From an uncultured Actinoplanes sp. (lineage in GTDB: Bacteria; Actinomycetota; Actinomycetes; Mycobacteriales; Micromonosporaceae), in NCBI GenBank assembly GCA_934667465.1, contig CAKUMG010000339.1, forward strand, positions 1 through 6,521: a stretch of 6,521 nucleotides of DNA, written 5' to 3'. The notes under the pieces are model-generated. The model saw nothing but the letters and a program-made list of their open reading frames with translations, was not told the origin of the DNA and searched no databases. This document shows positions 1 through 4,892 of this stretch, piece by piece. The translations under genes were made by a program, and so were the position numbers. How positions within the stretch are numbered: position 1 is the stretch's first letter; each line of letters opens with the position of its first letter.

Positions 1-70
1 CGTGACGGTGGGCCGCGGAGCCGCTTCCCGAAGGGTGCCGCTGCCCGCCACCACGACGCGCCGGATCCGG

Positions 71-101
71 TTGGCGAGGCCTCCGGCGGGCCTGCTAGAG
101 T
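71..101 (+). promoter_or_regulatory. Probable promoter of the tRNA-Arg gene
   Basis: TTGGCG at 71-76 resembles a -35 box and TAGAGT at 96-101 fits the actinobacterial -10 pattern TAnnnT. The spacer is 19 bp, slightly long. Transcription would start near 108, a few bases before the mature tRNA 5' end at 115. That is the arrangement expected for a single tRNA gene with a short leader removed by RNase P. The call rests on motif and position only. Confidence 0.5.
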
Positions 102-114
102 TCTGAACCACTGG

Positions 115-186
115 GCCCCCGTAGCTCAGGGGATAGAGCGTCGCCCTCCGGAGGCGAAAGCGCAGGTTCGAATCCTGCCGGGGGCA
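115..186 (+). tRNA. tRNA-Arg (anticodon CCG)
   Basis: The sequence folds as a complete cloverleaf. The acceptor stem pairs 115-121 with 179-185 (GCCCCCG/CGGGGGC). The D arm has GCTC/GAGC stems at 124-127 and 136-139. The anticodon stem is 141-145/153-157 around the loop CTCCGGA, giving anticodon CCG at 148-150, which reads the arginine codon CGG. The T arm is GCAGG/CCTGC at 162-166/174-178 with the loop TTCGAAT. Base 186 (A) is the discriminator. CCA is not encoded (CGA follows), so it would be added after transcription, as for many actinobacterial tRNAs. CGG is a common arginine codon at this GC content. No second copy of the tRNA 3' end, which would suggest an integrated element, was seen in the window. 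Confidence 0.96.
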
Positions 187-240
187 CGAGCCGGAGCCCT
201 CTGTCCGCTGAAGTTCGCGGACCGGGGGCTCGTGCATTTT
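184..240 (+). terminator. Intrinsic terminator of tRNA-Arg
   Basis: The nine bases 184-192 (GCACGAGCC) pair with 227-235 (GGCTCGTGC). An inner stem, GTCCGC at 203-208 with GCGGAC at 217-222, caps the structure, and TTTT follows at 237-240. A register shift pairing GAGCCC (194-199) with GGGCTC (226-231) is also possible. The stem starts inside the mature tRNA 3' end, so terminator folding and acceptor-stem folding compete for bases 184-186. Confidence 0.75.
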
Positions 241-244
241 CTGC

Positions 245-263
245 CTGGGGGCCGAGCCCCCAG
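245..263 (+). other. GC-rich hairpin after the tRNA terminator
   Basis: CTGGGGGC at 245-252 and GCCCCCAG at 256-263 form a perfect 8-bp stem around the loop CGA. No T tract follows, and a C-rich run is found instead. It may act as a second transcription stop or protect a processed 3' end. This is inference from structure only. Confidence 0.45.
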
Positions 264-276
264 ACCCCCACGATCG

Positions 277-441
277 GTGGGCGCGGTGGGCGGATCGGCG
301 CAAGGGCTTGTGGGCGCGGTGGGCGGATCGGCGCAAGGGCTTGTGGGCGCGGTGCGCGGATCGGCACGAGGGCCCGTCGGCGCGCTGGGCGGGTCGGCAC
401 AGGGAAATCTGGGCACGGTGGGCGGATCGGTGGGCTTGTCG
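277..441. repeat. 33-bp tandem repeat (minisatellite), about five units
   Basis: Units start at 277, 310, 343, 376 and 409. Units 1 and 2 (277-309, 310-342) are identical. Unit 3 (343-375) differs at a few bases, unit 4 (376-408) at more, and unit 5 (409-441) diverges in its second half. Each unit begins with (G/C)TGGGCGCGGTGGGCGGATC or a variant and carries GCGCAAGGG-like sequence near its end. Since 33 is a multiple of three, several reading frames stay open through the array and give low-complexity translations ([15 protein letters not shown]). I read it as non-coding because it lies between a tRNA terminator and the Uma2 gene and no frame looks like a known protein. The gene-free stretch 187-520 holds only this array, its flanking short repeats, the hairpin and the terminator. 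Confidence 0.85.
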
Positions 442-460
442 GTTGGTGGGCTTGTCGGTG
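429..460. repeat. 16-bp direct repeat pair
   Basis: The sequence GGTGGGCTTGTCGGT occurs at 429-443 and again at 445-459, giving two adjacent 16-bp units (429-444, 445-460) that differ only in the last base. It sits at the decayed end of the 33-bp array and looks like a secondary local duplication of its last unit. Confidence 0.7.
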
Positions 461-520
461 CTAGCGGTGCCGGATGCGTGGCAGACTGGGCTTGGCACCT
501 GTGTGGAGATGAGTCTGCCG

Positions 521-1084
521 ATGAGCGTGGCGCTGCTGGAGCATCCCGGTCCGTGGAGCGAGGAACAGTACTTCGCGCTCGGCAAGACACCGAACCGGGT
601 CGAGCTGATCGACGGGGGATTGTGGGTGAGCCCGGCACCGAGCAAACCTCACCGGGACATCTCGTTCCTGCTGATGGCGGGGATCAGGCCCGCGGCCCGA
701 GCGGCCGGCCTGCGTGCATATGAGGCCGCCAACGTGCGGCTGGGGACCGACCGGATCGTGATTCCCGACCTGGTGGTGGCCGACACCGATCCCCGTGGTG
801 GGGTCATCGAGGCGTCCGAGGTCGCCCTGATCTGCGAGATCGTGTCGCCGAGCAACGCCGCGAACGACCGCCTGCTGAAGATGCAGTTCTACACGGCCGC
901 CCGGATCGGGTGGTACCTGCTGGTGGAGCCGGATCTCGCCGGCTTCGAGTCGGTGGGCCTGCGGCTATTCCGCCTCGACAGTGAGCACTACGTCGAGCAT
1001 GCCGCAGTAGCCTTCGGCGGTGTCTTGACCCTTGACGAACCCTTCCGGTGCGCCATCGACACCACCGCGCTGCTCGACTGGTAG
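521..1084 (+). CDS. Uma2 family endonuclease
   Basis: This protein of 187 aa belongs to the Uma2 family (DUF820), which has a PD-(D/E)XK nuclease fold, is often present in many copies in actinomycetes and cyanobacteria, and whose biological target is largely unknown. Visible family marks are the N-terminal [12 protein letters not shown] (10-21), E28 in RVELIDG, PD at 82-83 starting DLVVADTD, E106 in CEIVSPS (105-111) and K120 in KMQFY. Together E28, D83, E106 and K120 can form the metal-dependent nuclease centre, so the protein looks intact. I chose ATG 521 because family members usually begin MxVAxxEHxGPW. GGAG at 505-508 lies 12 nt upstream, a rather long spacing. An in-frame ATG at 509 touches that GGAG and would add four residues. 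The frame stays open back to 308, but only through the minisatellite. A fragment of a closely related gene lies inverted at 4409-4493. No partner gene is evident nearby. Confidence 0.88.
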   Translation: MSVALLEHPGPWSEEQYFALGKTPNRVELIDGGLWVSPAPSKPHRDISFLLMAGIRPAARAAGLRAYEAANVRLGTDRIVIPDLVVADTDPRGGVIEASEVALICEIVSPSNAANDRLLKMQFYTAARIGWYLLVEPDLAGFESVGLRLFRLDSEHYVEHAAVAFGGVLTLDEPFRCAIDTTALLDW

Positions 1085-1145
1085 CCGACGCCGCCCCTGT
1101 TGCGCACGATCGGCCTCCACGCGCGCGAGCCGCTGACGATGCTGG

Positions 1146-1166
1146 CCCACGGCCCACGGCCCACGG
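1146..1166. repeat. 7-bp microsatellite, three copies
   Basis: CCCACGG is repeated three times in direct succession (1146-1152, 1153-1159, 1160-1166) in the gap between the Uma2 stop codon and the 90-bp repeated element. No function is apparent. It probably marks slippage-prone, unconstrained sequence. Confidence 0.75.
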
Positions 1167-1186
1167 CGCGCGGTGAGCAGGAGCGG

Positions 1187-1276
1187 GCATGTCGCCGTGA
1201 GGCGCGTGCACAGCCTGGACAGGTGAGTTGATCGCGCCGCTTGCCGAGGCGTGTTTGTGCCGGGGAACCCGTACGG
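1187..1276 (+). repeat. 90-bp Uma2-associated repeated element, copy A
   Basis: This segment aligns without gaps to the reverse complement of 4317-4406, with about 11 mismatches in 90 bases by hand count. The last third is best conserved: 1243-1265 is identical, and the end ACCCGTACGG is shared. The tail 1258-1275 can form a small bulged hairpin (GTGCCGGGG/CCCGTAC). A GTG inside it (1251) opens a frame into the ABC ATPase gene, and the inverted copy also begins a GTG frame (V-FVP-G). The flanking sequence and lack of a ribosome-binding site argue that DNA or RNA, not protein, is conserved. In this copy it lies 102 nt downstream of the complete Uma2 gene. Its role is unknown. Confidence 0.8.
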
Positions 1277-1292
1277 AATCTTGGCAATGGGC

Positions 1293-1324
1293 TTGACCCT
1301 GACGCTGCGTCAGCCCTCCATCCT
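1293..1324 (+). promoter_or_regulatory. MerR-type promoter and operator of the export operon
   Basis: TTGACC at 1293-1298 matches five of six bases of the -35 consensus. It is followed directly by the perfect palindrome CTGACGCTGCGTCAG (1299-1313). CATCCT at 1319-1324 is a weak -10 candidate (A and T at the key positions 2 and 6), giving a 20-bp spacer. MerR-family activators are known to bind dyads inside unusually long 19-20 bp spacers and to untwist the DNA so polymerase can align both boxes. The -10 ends 7 nt before the ATG at 1332, so the transcript would start at or next to the start codon. The MerR gene at 2869-3633 in the same operon is the obvious candidate regulator. The dyad and -35 are seen directly; the -10 assignment is less sure. 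Confidence 0.6.
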
Positions 1325-1331
1325 GATCGGC

Positions 1332-2111
1332 ATGAGCATTCCCTCGGAGCGGGGGCCCGCCATTCAGGTGCGGGGCCTGGAGAAGTCATACAAGGAGCTG
1401 CGCGTGCTGCGCGGCGTGGATCTCGAGGTGGCGCGGGGCAGCATTTTCGCGTTGCTGGGGTCGAACGGGGCAGGCAAGACCACGATGGTGCGGATCCTGT
1501 CGACGCTGTTGCGGGCCGATGCCGGCACGGCGCTGGTGAACGGGTTCGATGTGGGGAAACAGGGCAATGAGGTGCGGAAGGCGATCAGTCTCACCGGGCA
1601 GTTCGCGGCGGTCGACGAGATTCTCACCGGGCGGGAGAATCTCATTCTGGTCGCGAAACTGCGGCACCTCGACGGTGGCGGCGCAATCGCTGACGATCTG
1701 TTGCGGCGGTTCTCGCTGACCGAGGCCGGCGGGCGCCGGGTGGCGACGTATTCCGGGGGCATGCGGCGCCGGTTGGACATCGCGATGAGCCTGATCGGGA
1801 ATCCGCCGGTCATCTTTCTCGACGAGCCGACGACGGGGCTGGATCCGGAGGCCCGGCTCGAGGTGTGGGCGGCCGTGAAGGAGCTGGCCGAGGGCGGCAC
1901 GACCGTGCTGCTCACGACGCAGCACCTCGACGAGGCCGAGCAGCTCGCTGACCGGATCGCGATCCTGCACGAGGGTCGGATCATCGTGAACGGCACCCTC
2001 GAGGAACTGCGAACGATTCTGCCGCCCGCCGAGACCGTCTATGTCGAGAAGCAGCCGACTCTCGAGGAGATCTTCTTCGCCGTCGTCGGTTCCAAGGAGG
2101 GGAAGCGATGA
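1332..2111 (+). CDS. ABC-2 type (DrrA-like) export ATPase
   Basis: This 259-aa protein is the ATP-hydrolysing subunit of an ABC exporter on the inner face of the membrane, similar to daunorubicin-resistance DrrA and other actinomycete drug exporters. The motifs appear in order: Walker A GSNGAGKTT (43-51), Q-loop Q90, signature YSGGM (140-144), Walker B with VIFLDEP (160-166), D-loop TGLDP and switch H198 in TTQHLDEAE. The end, EKQPTLEEIFFAVVG, is the short conserved tail of this family. The longer C-terminal domain of classical DrrA (about 330 aa) is absent. I chose ATG 1332 because the ATPase domain begins just after it and the promoter described above points to it. It has no Shine-Dalgarno sequence, which suits a leaderless mRNA. 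In-frame GTG 1251 and ATG 1287 lie upstream of or at that promoter and are less likely. It overlaps the permease gene by ATGA. The substrate cannot be told. Confidence 0.92.
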   Translation: MSIPSERGPAIQVRGLEKSYKELRVLRGVDLEVARGSIFALLGSNGAGKTTMVRILSTLLRADAGTALVNGFDVGKQGNEVRKAISLTGQFAAVDEILTGRENLILVAKLRHLDGGGAIADDLLRRFSLTEAGGRRVATYSGGMRRRLDIAMSLIGNPPVIFLDEPTTGLDPEARLEVWAAVKELAEGGTTVLLTTQHLDEAEQLADRIAILHEGRIIVNGTLEELRTILPPAETVYVEKQPTLEEIFFAVVGSKEGKR

Positions 2112-2854
2112 GGGACACGTTCGTTCTGCTGGGGCGTTCGCTGCGGCACATCGCCCGCAGCCCCGACACCATCATCACGACCGCGATCATGCCGATCGCC
2201 TTCATGCTGCTCTTCGTATACGTCTTCGGTGGCGCGATCGAGACCGGCACCGACTCCTACGTGAACTATCTGCTGCCCGGCATTCTGCTCATCACCATCG
2301 CCTCGGGCATCTCGTACACCGCCTATCGGCTGTTCCTGGATCTGCAGGGCGGCATCTTCGAACGGTTCCAGTCCATGCCGATCGCCCGTTCCTCGGTGCT
2401 GTGGGCGCATGTGCTGACATCGCTGGTCGCCAATCTGATCTCGCTCGCGGTCGTGATTCTGGTCGCCCTCCTGATGGGGTTCCGTACGGGCGCCGGGCCG
2501 CTCGCGTGGCTGGCTGTCGTCGGCATCCTCGTCCTCTTCACCCTCGCGCTGACCTGGATCGCCGTGATCCCCGGCCTGACCGCCAAGTCCGTGGACGGCG
2601 CGAGCGCGTTCTCCTATCCGCTCGTGTTCCTGCCGTTCATCAGCTCCGCGTTCGTGCCCACCGAGTCCATGCCCGGTCCCGTACGCGCCTTCGCCGAACA
2701 CCAGCCGGTCACGTCCATCGTCGACACCCTCCGCGACCTCTTCACCGGGCAGCCGGTCGGCTCCGGCATCTGGACCGCCCTCGCCTGGTGCGCCGGCATC
2801 CTGCTGGTGGCCGTTCTGTTCGCCACCAGGACGTACCGTCGCCGGAACACCTGA
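2108..2854 (+). CDS. ABC-2 type (DrrB-like) permease
   Basis: This 248-aa integral membrane protein is the likely transport channel partnering the ATPase encoded just upstream. Hydrophobic stretches suggest six spans, roughly at 22-42, 55-75, 98-124, 132-155, 166-185 and 222-242. Family marks are the cytoplasmic FERFQSMPIARSSVLWAHV loop (84-102), thought to contact the ATPase, and the LPFISSAFVPTESMP motif (175-189) followed by FAEHQPVT, typical of the ABC-2 family of drug and polysaccharide exporters. A strong Shine-Dalgarno, AAGGAGG at 2094-2100, lies 7 nt before the ATG, and the start overlaps the ATPase stop as ATGA. Translation is thus probably coupled. The two subunits would form a 2+2 exporter. 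The substrate is unknown; an antibiotic or other amphipathic compound is inferred from the family and the MerR neighbour. Confidence 0.92.
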   Translation: MRDTFVLLGRSLRHIARSPDTIITTAIMPIAFMLLFVYVFGGAIETGTDSYVNYLLPGILLITIASGISYTAYRLFLDLQGGIFERFQSMPIARSSVLWAHVLTSLVANLISLAVVILVALLMGFRTGAGPLAWLAVVGILVLFTLALTWIAVIPGLTAKSVDGASAFSYPLVFLPFISSAFVPTESMPGPVRAFAEHQPVTSIVDTLRDLFTGQPVGSGIWTALAWCAGILLVAVLFATRTYRRRNT

Positions 2855-2868
2855 GCGAGGATCGGGGC

Positions 2869-3633
2869 ATGCTGACGATCGGGCAACTGGCGGCCTACGC
2901 CGGCGTCACGGTGCGGGCGGTGCGGCACTACCACCAGATCGGACTCCTGCCCGAACCGGAGCGGGACACATCGGGCTACCGGCGCTACGGCGCCAGGTCC
3001 GTCGTGTCCCTCATCAAGATCCGGACGCTCGCCGAGGCCGGCGTGCCCCTGGCCGAAATCGGTCAGCTGCTCGAGGCGGACGCGCCGGCCTTCGCCGCGG
3101 CGATCCAGCGGATCGACCACCGCCTGTCCGAGCGGGTCGACCGGATCGAGAACAGCCGCAGGCAGATCGCGCAGCTCGCCTCCGGGGACAGCCTCATGCT
3201 GGCCCCGGAGGGGGTCGCCTTCCTCGAACGGCTCCGCGAGATCGGCACGTCGGAACGGATCGTGGCGGGCGAACGCGACGGATGGATCCTGGTGGCCGCC
3301 CGGTGGCCCGAGTTCGTCAGCGAATGGATGCCCAAGCAGATCGAGCACCTCGACGATCCCCGGCAGGTCCGGATCTACCAGCTCATGTCGGAGCTGGTGG
3401 ACACCGGAAACGAAGCGGTCCTGGAGGAGATCGCCGACATCATGGCCGACCTCAACGAGCTCGCTCTCACCTCGGGCGAGGTCGACGTGGCCGAGGCCAT
3501 GCGCGACGAACTGCCCTTCGACCTGTTGGACAGCCTCGCCGTCGAACACGACCCGCGGATGAAGCGGCTGCAGACCCTGCTGCGCGAACGAGGCTGGAAC
3601 GGAATGGCCAGACTGGAGCGGTTCGAGCGCTAG
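2869..3633 (+). CDS. MerR family transcriptional regulator
   Basis: This 254-aa protein has the MerR winged-helix DNA-binding domain at residues 1-70: MLTIGQLAAYAGVTVRAVRHY forms the helix-turn-helix, then HQIGLLPEPERDTSGYRRY the first wing, then a second helix pair ending near EIGQLLEAD. A helical stretch (about 80-110) would be the antiparallel dimer coiled coil. The remaining 140 residues are mostly helical and acidic, lack the Cys pattern of metal sensors, and probably bind an organic ligand, as in the drug-sensing branch. The exact ligand domain is not recognised. The start at ATG 2869 is supported by GAGG at 2857-2860 with an 8-nt spacing, only 14 nt after the permease stop, so it is in the exporter operon. 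By family precedent it should bind the palindrome at 1299-1313 and activate its own operon when the exported compound is present. Confidence 0.93.
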   Translation: MLTIGQLAAYAGVTVRAVRHYHQIGLLPEPERDTSGYRRYGARSVVSLIKIRTLAEAGVPLAEIGQLLEADAPAFAAAIQRIDHRLSERVDRIENSRRQIAQLASGDSLMLAPEGVAFLERLREIGTSERIVAGERDGWILVAARWPEFVSEWMPKQIEHLDDPRQVRIYQLMSELVDTGNEAVLEEIADIMADLNELALTSGEVDVAEAMRDELPFDLLDSLAVEHDPRMKRLQTLLRERGWNGMARLERFER

Positions 3634-3636
3634 CCT
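3631..3636 (+). promoter_or_regulatory. Possible -10 box for a leaderless VOC transcript
   Basis: TAGCCT overlaps the MerR stop codon and fits TAnnnT. It ends 7 nt before the ATG at 3644, the spacing typical of leaderless actinobacterial genes. No convincing -35 is seen, and the VOC gene lacks a good Shine-Dalgarno. It could add to read-through from the operon promoter. Confidence 0.35.
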
Positions 3637-3643
3637 GTCGGGC

Positions 3644-4033
3644 ATGGGCAGCAAATTGACCGAGCTCGCGATCGACTGCGCCGACCCGCACGCCCTCGCC
3701 CGCTTCTGGTGCGAAGTCCTCGGCTACGAGATCCAGGACCAGGAGGAAGGCCTCGTCAGCATCGGCTCCCCGCAGGTCCCGGAGGGCAAGAAACGCCCCG
3801 GCCCGGTCCCGCCGACCCTGACGTTCGCCAAGGTCCCCGAGGGCAAGACCGTCAAGAACCGAGTGCACCTGGACGTCAACGCCACCGACCGCGACCAGGC
3901 CGACGAGGTCAGCCGCCTGCTCGCCCTGGGCGCCACCCACGCCGACGTCGGCCAGGGCGACGACGTCAGCTGGGTCACCCTGGCCGACCCCGAGGGCAAC
4001 GAATTCTGCGTCCTCGCGAGCCGCTGCCCCTAG
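3644..4033 (+). CDS. VOC superfamily (glyoxalase-like) protein
   Basis: This 129-aa protein has two beta-alpha-beta-beta-beta repeats of the vicinal oxygen chelate fold. The first begins KLTELAIDCADPHALARFWCEVLGYEI (4-30). The second begins RVHLDVNATDRDQADEVSRLLALGA (near 73-97) and ends DVSWVTLADPEGNEFCVL. This matches the Glyoxalase_6-like group common in actinomycetes, whose members include metalloenzymes and drug-binding resistance proteins. No specific reaction can be assigned. It starts 10 nt after the MerR stop, so it may be co-transcribed with the exporter, where a drug-sequestering role would make sense (inference). It also may have its own leaderless promoter (TAGCCT, 3631-3636). 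Its TAG stop lies within CTAG, which also contains the stop of the opposite gene. Confidence 0.88.
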   Translation: MGSKLTELAIDCADPHALARFWCEVLGYEIQDQEEGLVSIGSPQVPEGKKRPGPVPPTLTFAKVPEGKTVKNRVHLDVNATDRDQADEVSRLLALGATHADVGQGDDVSWVTLADPEGNEFCVLASRCP

Positions 4034-4200
4034 CTCTTCTGGTCCTCGTCCTCGTCCCGCATCGCCTTGATCCCGGGCGCCAGAATCCCCCCGAAGATCA
4101 CGATCAGCCACGCGACCAGGGCCCACCACGGAACCACCGCCTGCGGCCCCACGATCCCGGTCGCGATCTGGTGTCCCAGATCGGTCAAGCCTTCGATCAC
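4030..4200 (-). CDS. Small single-span membrane protein
   Basis: The protein of about 56 aa starts VIEGLTDLGHQIATGIVGPQ, has one hydrophobic span, PWWALVAWLIVIFGGILAPGI (about residues 25-45), and ends in a charged tail KAMRDEDEDQKS. I do not recognise a family. Codon use is strongly G/C at third positions and agrees with real coding. I chose GTG 4200 because GAGGGG at 4208-4213 lies 7 nt before it and the codons further upstream (TAT, TCT) look like promoter rather than coding sequence. ATG 4239, with AGGTGG a few bases before it, would add 13 residues and cannot be excluded. The gene converges on the VOC gene and the two stops overlap in CTAG (4030-4033). The acidic tail probably faces the cytoplasm. 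Confidence 0.6.
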   Translation of the reverse strand: MIEGLTDLGHQIATGIVGPQAVVPWWALVAWLIVIFGGILAPGIKAMRDEDEDQKS

Positions 4201-4221
4201 ATTCGGGCCCCTCGCCGGCGA

Positions 4222-4227
4222 AGAATA
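4222..4227 (-). promoter_or_regulatory. Possible -10 box of the small membrane protein gene
   Basis: On the minus strand the bases read TATTCT, four of six matching TATAAT. Transcription would start near 4215, just before the GAGGGG ribosome-binding site and the GTG at 4200. No clear -35 box is visible, so the call is tentative. Confidence 0.3.
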
Positions 4228-4316
4228 GGCCCTGACCATCGGCCACCACCTGCCGGACCTGAGACCACCCGCCAACCGTCACCCTGCGACGCTGGTCACG
4301 GCCGTTACAACTGCTC

Positions 4317-4406
4317 CCGTACGGGTCCCCCGGCACAAACACGCCTCGGCAGCCGGCGCGAGCAGCTCACCGGTCCGGGCCGTGCACGCGGCTCGCGGTG
4401 ACATGC
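4317..4406 (-). repeat. 90-bp Uma2-associated repeated element, copy B (inverted)
   Basis: The reverse complement matches 1187-1276 along its full length with no gaps and about 88 percent identity by hand count. The strongest conservation is in the part at 4328-4350 (identical to 1243-1265) and the final ACCCGTACGG. Sequence beyond the element (below 4317) no longer matches clearly. Here it directly follows a Uma2 gene fragment with only two bases between, while copy A is about 100 nt beyond an intact Uma2 gene. The two copies form inverted repeats around the 3-kb export cassette. Confidence 0.8.
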
Positions 4407-4408
4407 CG

Positions 4409-4493
4409 TCGGCGACATGATGTCGCAGATCAGGGCGACTTCGGAAGCCTCGATGACCCGCCCGGGATCGGTGTCGGCCACTACCAGGTCGGG
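4409..4493 (-). pseudogene. Uma2 endonuclease gene remnant
   Basis: Read on the minus strand, these 85 bases encode [20 protein letters not shown] followed by LICDIMSP, nearly identical to residues 82-110 of the Uma2 protein at 521-1084. The DNA matches 764-851 at about 90 percent, with one in-frame 3-bp deletion. The N-terminal third, including the E28 region, is absent, and so is everything after SP, including the catalytic lysine. The equivalent of catalytic E106 is Asp (GAC). The sequence then runs straight into the 90-bp element, so the region matching 852-1186 has been deleted. It cannot make an active nuclease. The frame remains open past the junction and ends near the tail of the element, but that product would be nonsense. 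Confidence 0.82.
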
Positions 4494-4511
4494 GTCAGCG
4501 GTACAGGGCGG

Positions 4512-4517
4512 TAGCGT
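4512..4517 (+). promoter_or_regulatory. Possible -10 box for a leaderless YciI-like transcript
   Basis: TAGCGT fits TAnnnT and ends 6 nt before ATG 4524. There is no Shine-Dalgarno at normal spacing, which supports a leaderless mRNA. No clear -35 is seen; that region falls in the edge of the Uma2 remnant. Confidence 0.4.
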
Positions 4518-4523
4518 TTCGGC

Positions 4524-4859
4524 ATGCTGCCGCAGTTCATGATTTTGCTGTACGAGCGTGAGGTGCCCGACACCATTGCGGCGGCCTCACCGGCGCTGTT
4601 GCAGGCGTACATGAGTTTGCCGCGGCAGATCGCCGAGACCGGGGGGCGGTTCGTGTCGGGTCATGCCGTGCAGTCGGCCGGGTCAGGCGTCTCCATCCGG
4701 GGGAACGAGGTCGTCGGGGGCTCGCTGGCCGGGGAGGCGGGGCAGTTCGCCGGGTATCTGATCGTGGAGGCGTCGGATTTCGATCACGCCGTGTGGATCG
4801 GGCGGATGGTTCCGGTCGCGGACGGCTGGGTGGAGGTGCGGCCGCTCGTCACGTCGTGA
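4524..4859 (+). CDS. YciI-like (YCII/DGPF domain) protein
   Basis: This 111-aa protein fits the YCII-related family of small ferredoxin-fold proteins. It shows MILLYERE at the start, YMSLPRQIAETGGRFVSGHA (29-48), the strand region SIRGNEVVGGSLAGEAGQFAGYLIVEASDFDHAVWIGRM and the closing VEVRPL, which are the family landmarks. Usually the centre reads DGPF; here it is GSLAGEAGQF, a modest departure. Members are common in actinomycetes, sometimes next to ECF sigma factors, and their function is mostly unknown, so none is proposed. No sigma-factor gene lies beside it. The start at ATG 4524 is supported by domain length and the -10-like TAGCGT. It ends 33 nt from the stop of the convergent minus-strand gene. 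Confidence 0.82.
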   Translation: MLPQFMILLYEREVPDTIAAASPALLQAYMSLPRQIAETGGRFVSGHAVQSAGSGVSIRGNEVVGGSLAGEAGQFAGYLIVEASDFDHAVWIGRMVPVADGWVEVRPLVTS

Positions 4860-4892
4860 GGGGACGCGGGCCGAGTGGGCGCAGCTTTCCGG

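Noticed and set aside
1..105. Partial gene at the left edge (plus-strand frame ending TGA at 103-105, or a leftward minus-strand frame)
   Set aside because: Neither frame gives a recognisable protein, and the plus frame overlaps the tRNA promoter. Too short to support.
308..520. N-terminal extension of Uma2 through the minisatellite
   Set aside because: The open frame results from the 33-bp period. The translation is a [12 protein letters not shown] repeat and Uma2 family members start near 521.
115..520. tRNA-Arg as attachment site of an integrated island
   Set aside because: No integrase gene and no repeat of the tRNA 3' end were found in the window.
1251..1331. GTG at 1251 as the start of the ABC ATPase gene, adding 27 residues (V-FVPGNPYG...)
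   Set aside because: The extension covers the duplicated 90-bp element and the promoter with its palindrome, has no Shine-Dalgarno, and has no counterpart in the ATPase family.
2041..2868. Upstream in-frame extension of the MerR gene across the permease gene
   Set aside because: It is Arg/His-rich and out of frame with the well-supported permease. The MerR domain begins exactly at ATG 2869 with its own GAGG site.
3467..4342. Long open minus-strand frame beginning V-FVPGDPYG
   Set aside because: It runs antisense through the VOC and MerR genes in a low-complexity Gly/Asp/Arg-rich frame. This is a high-GC shadow.
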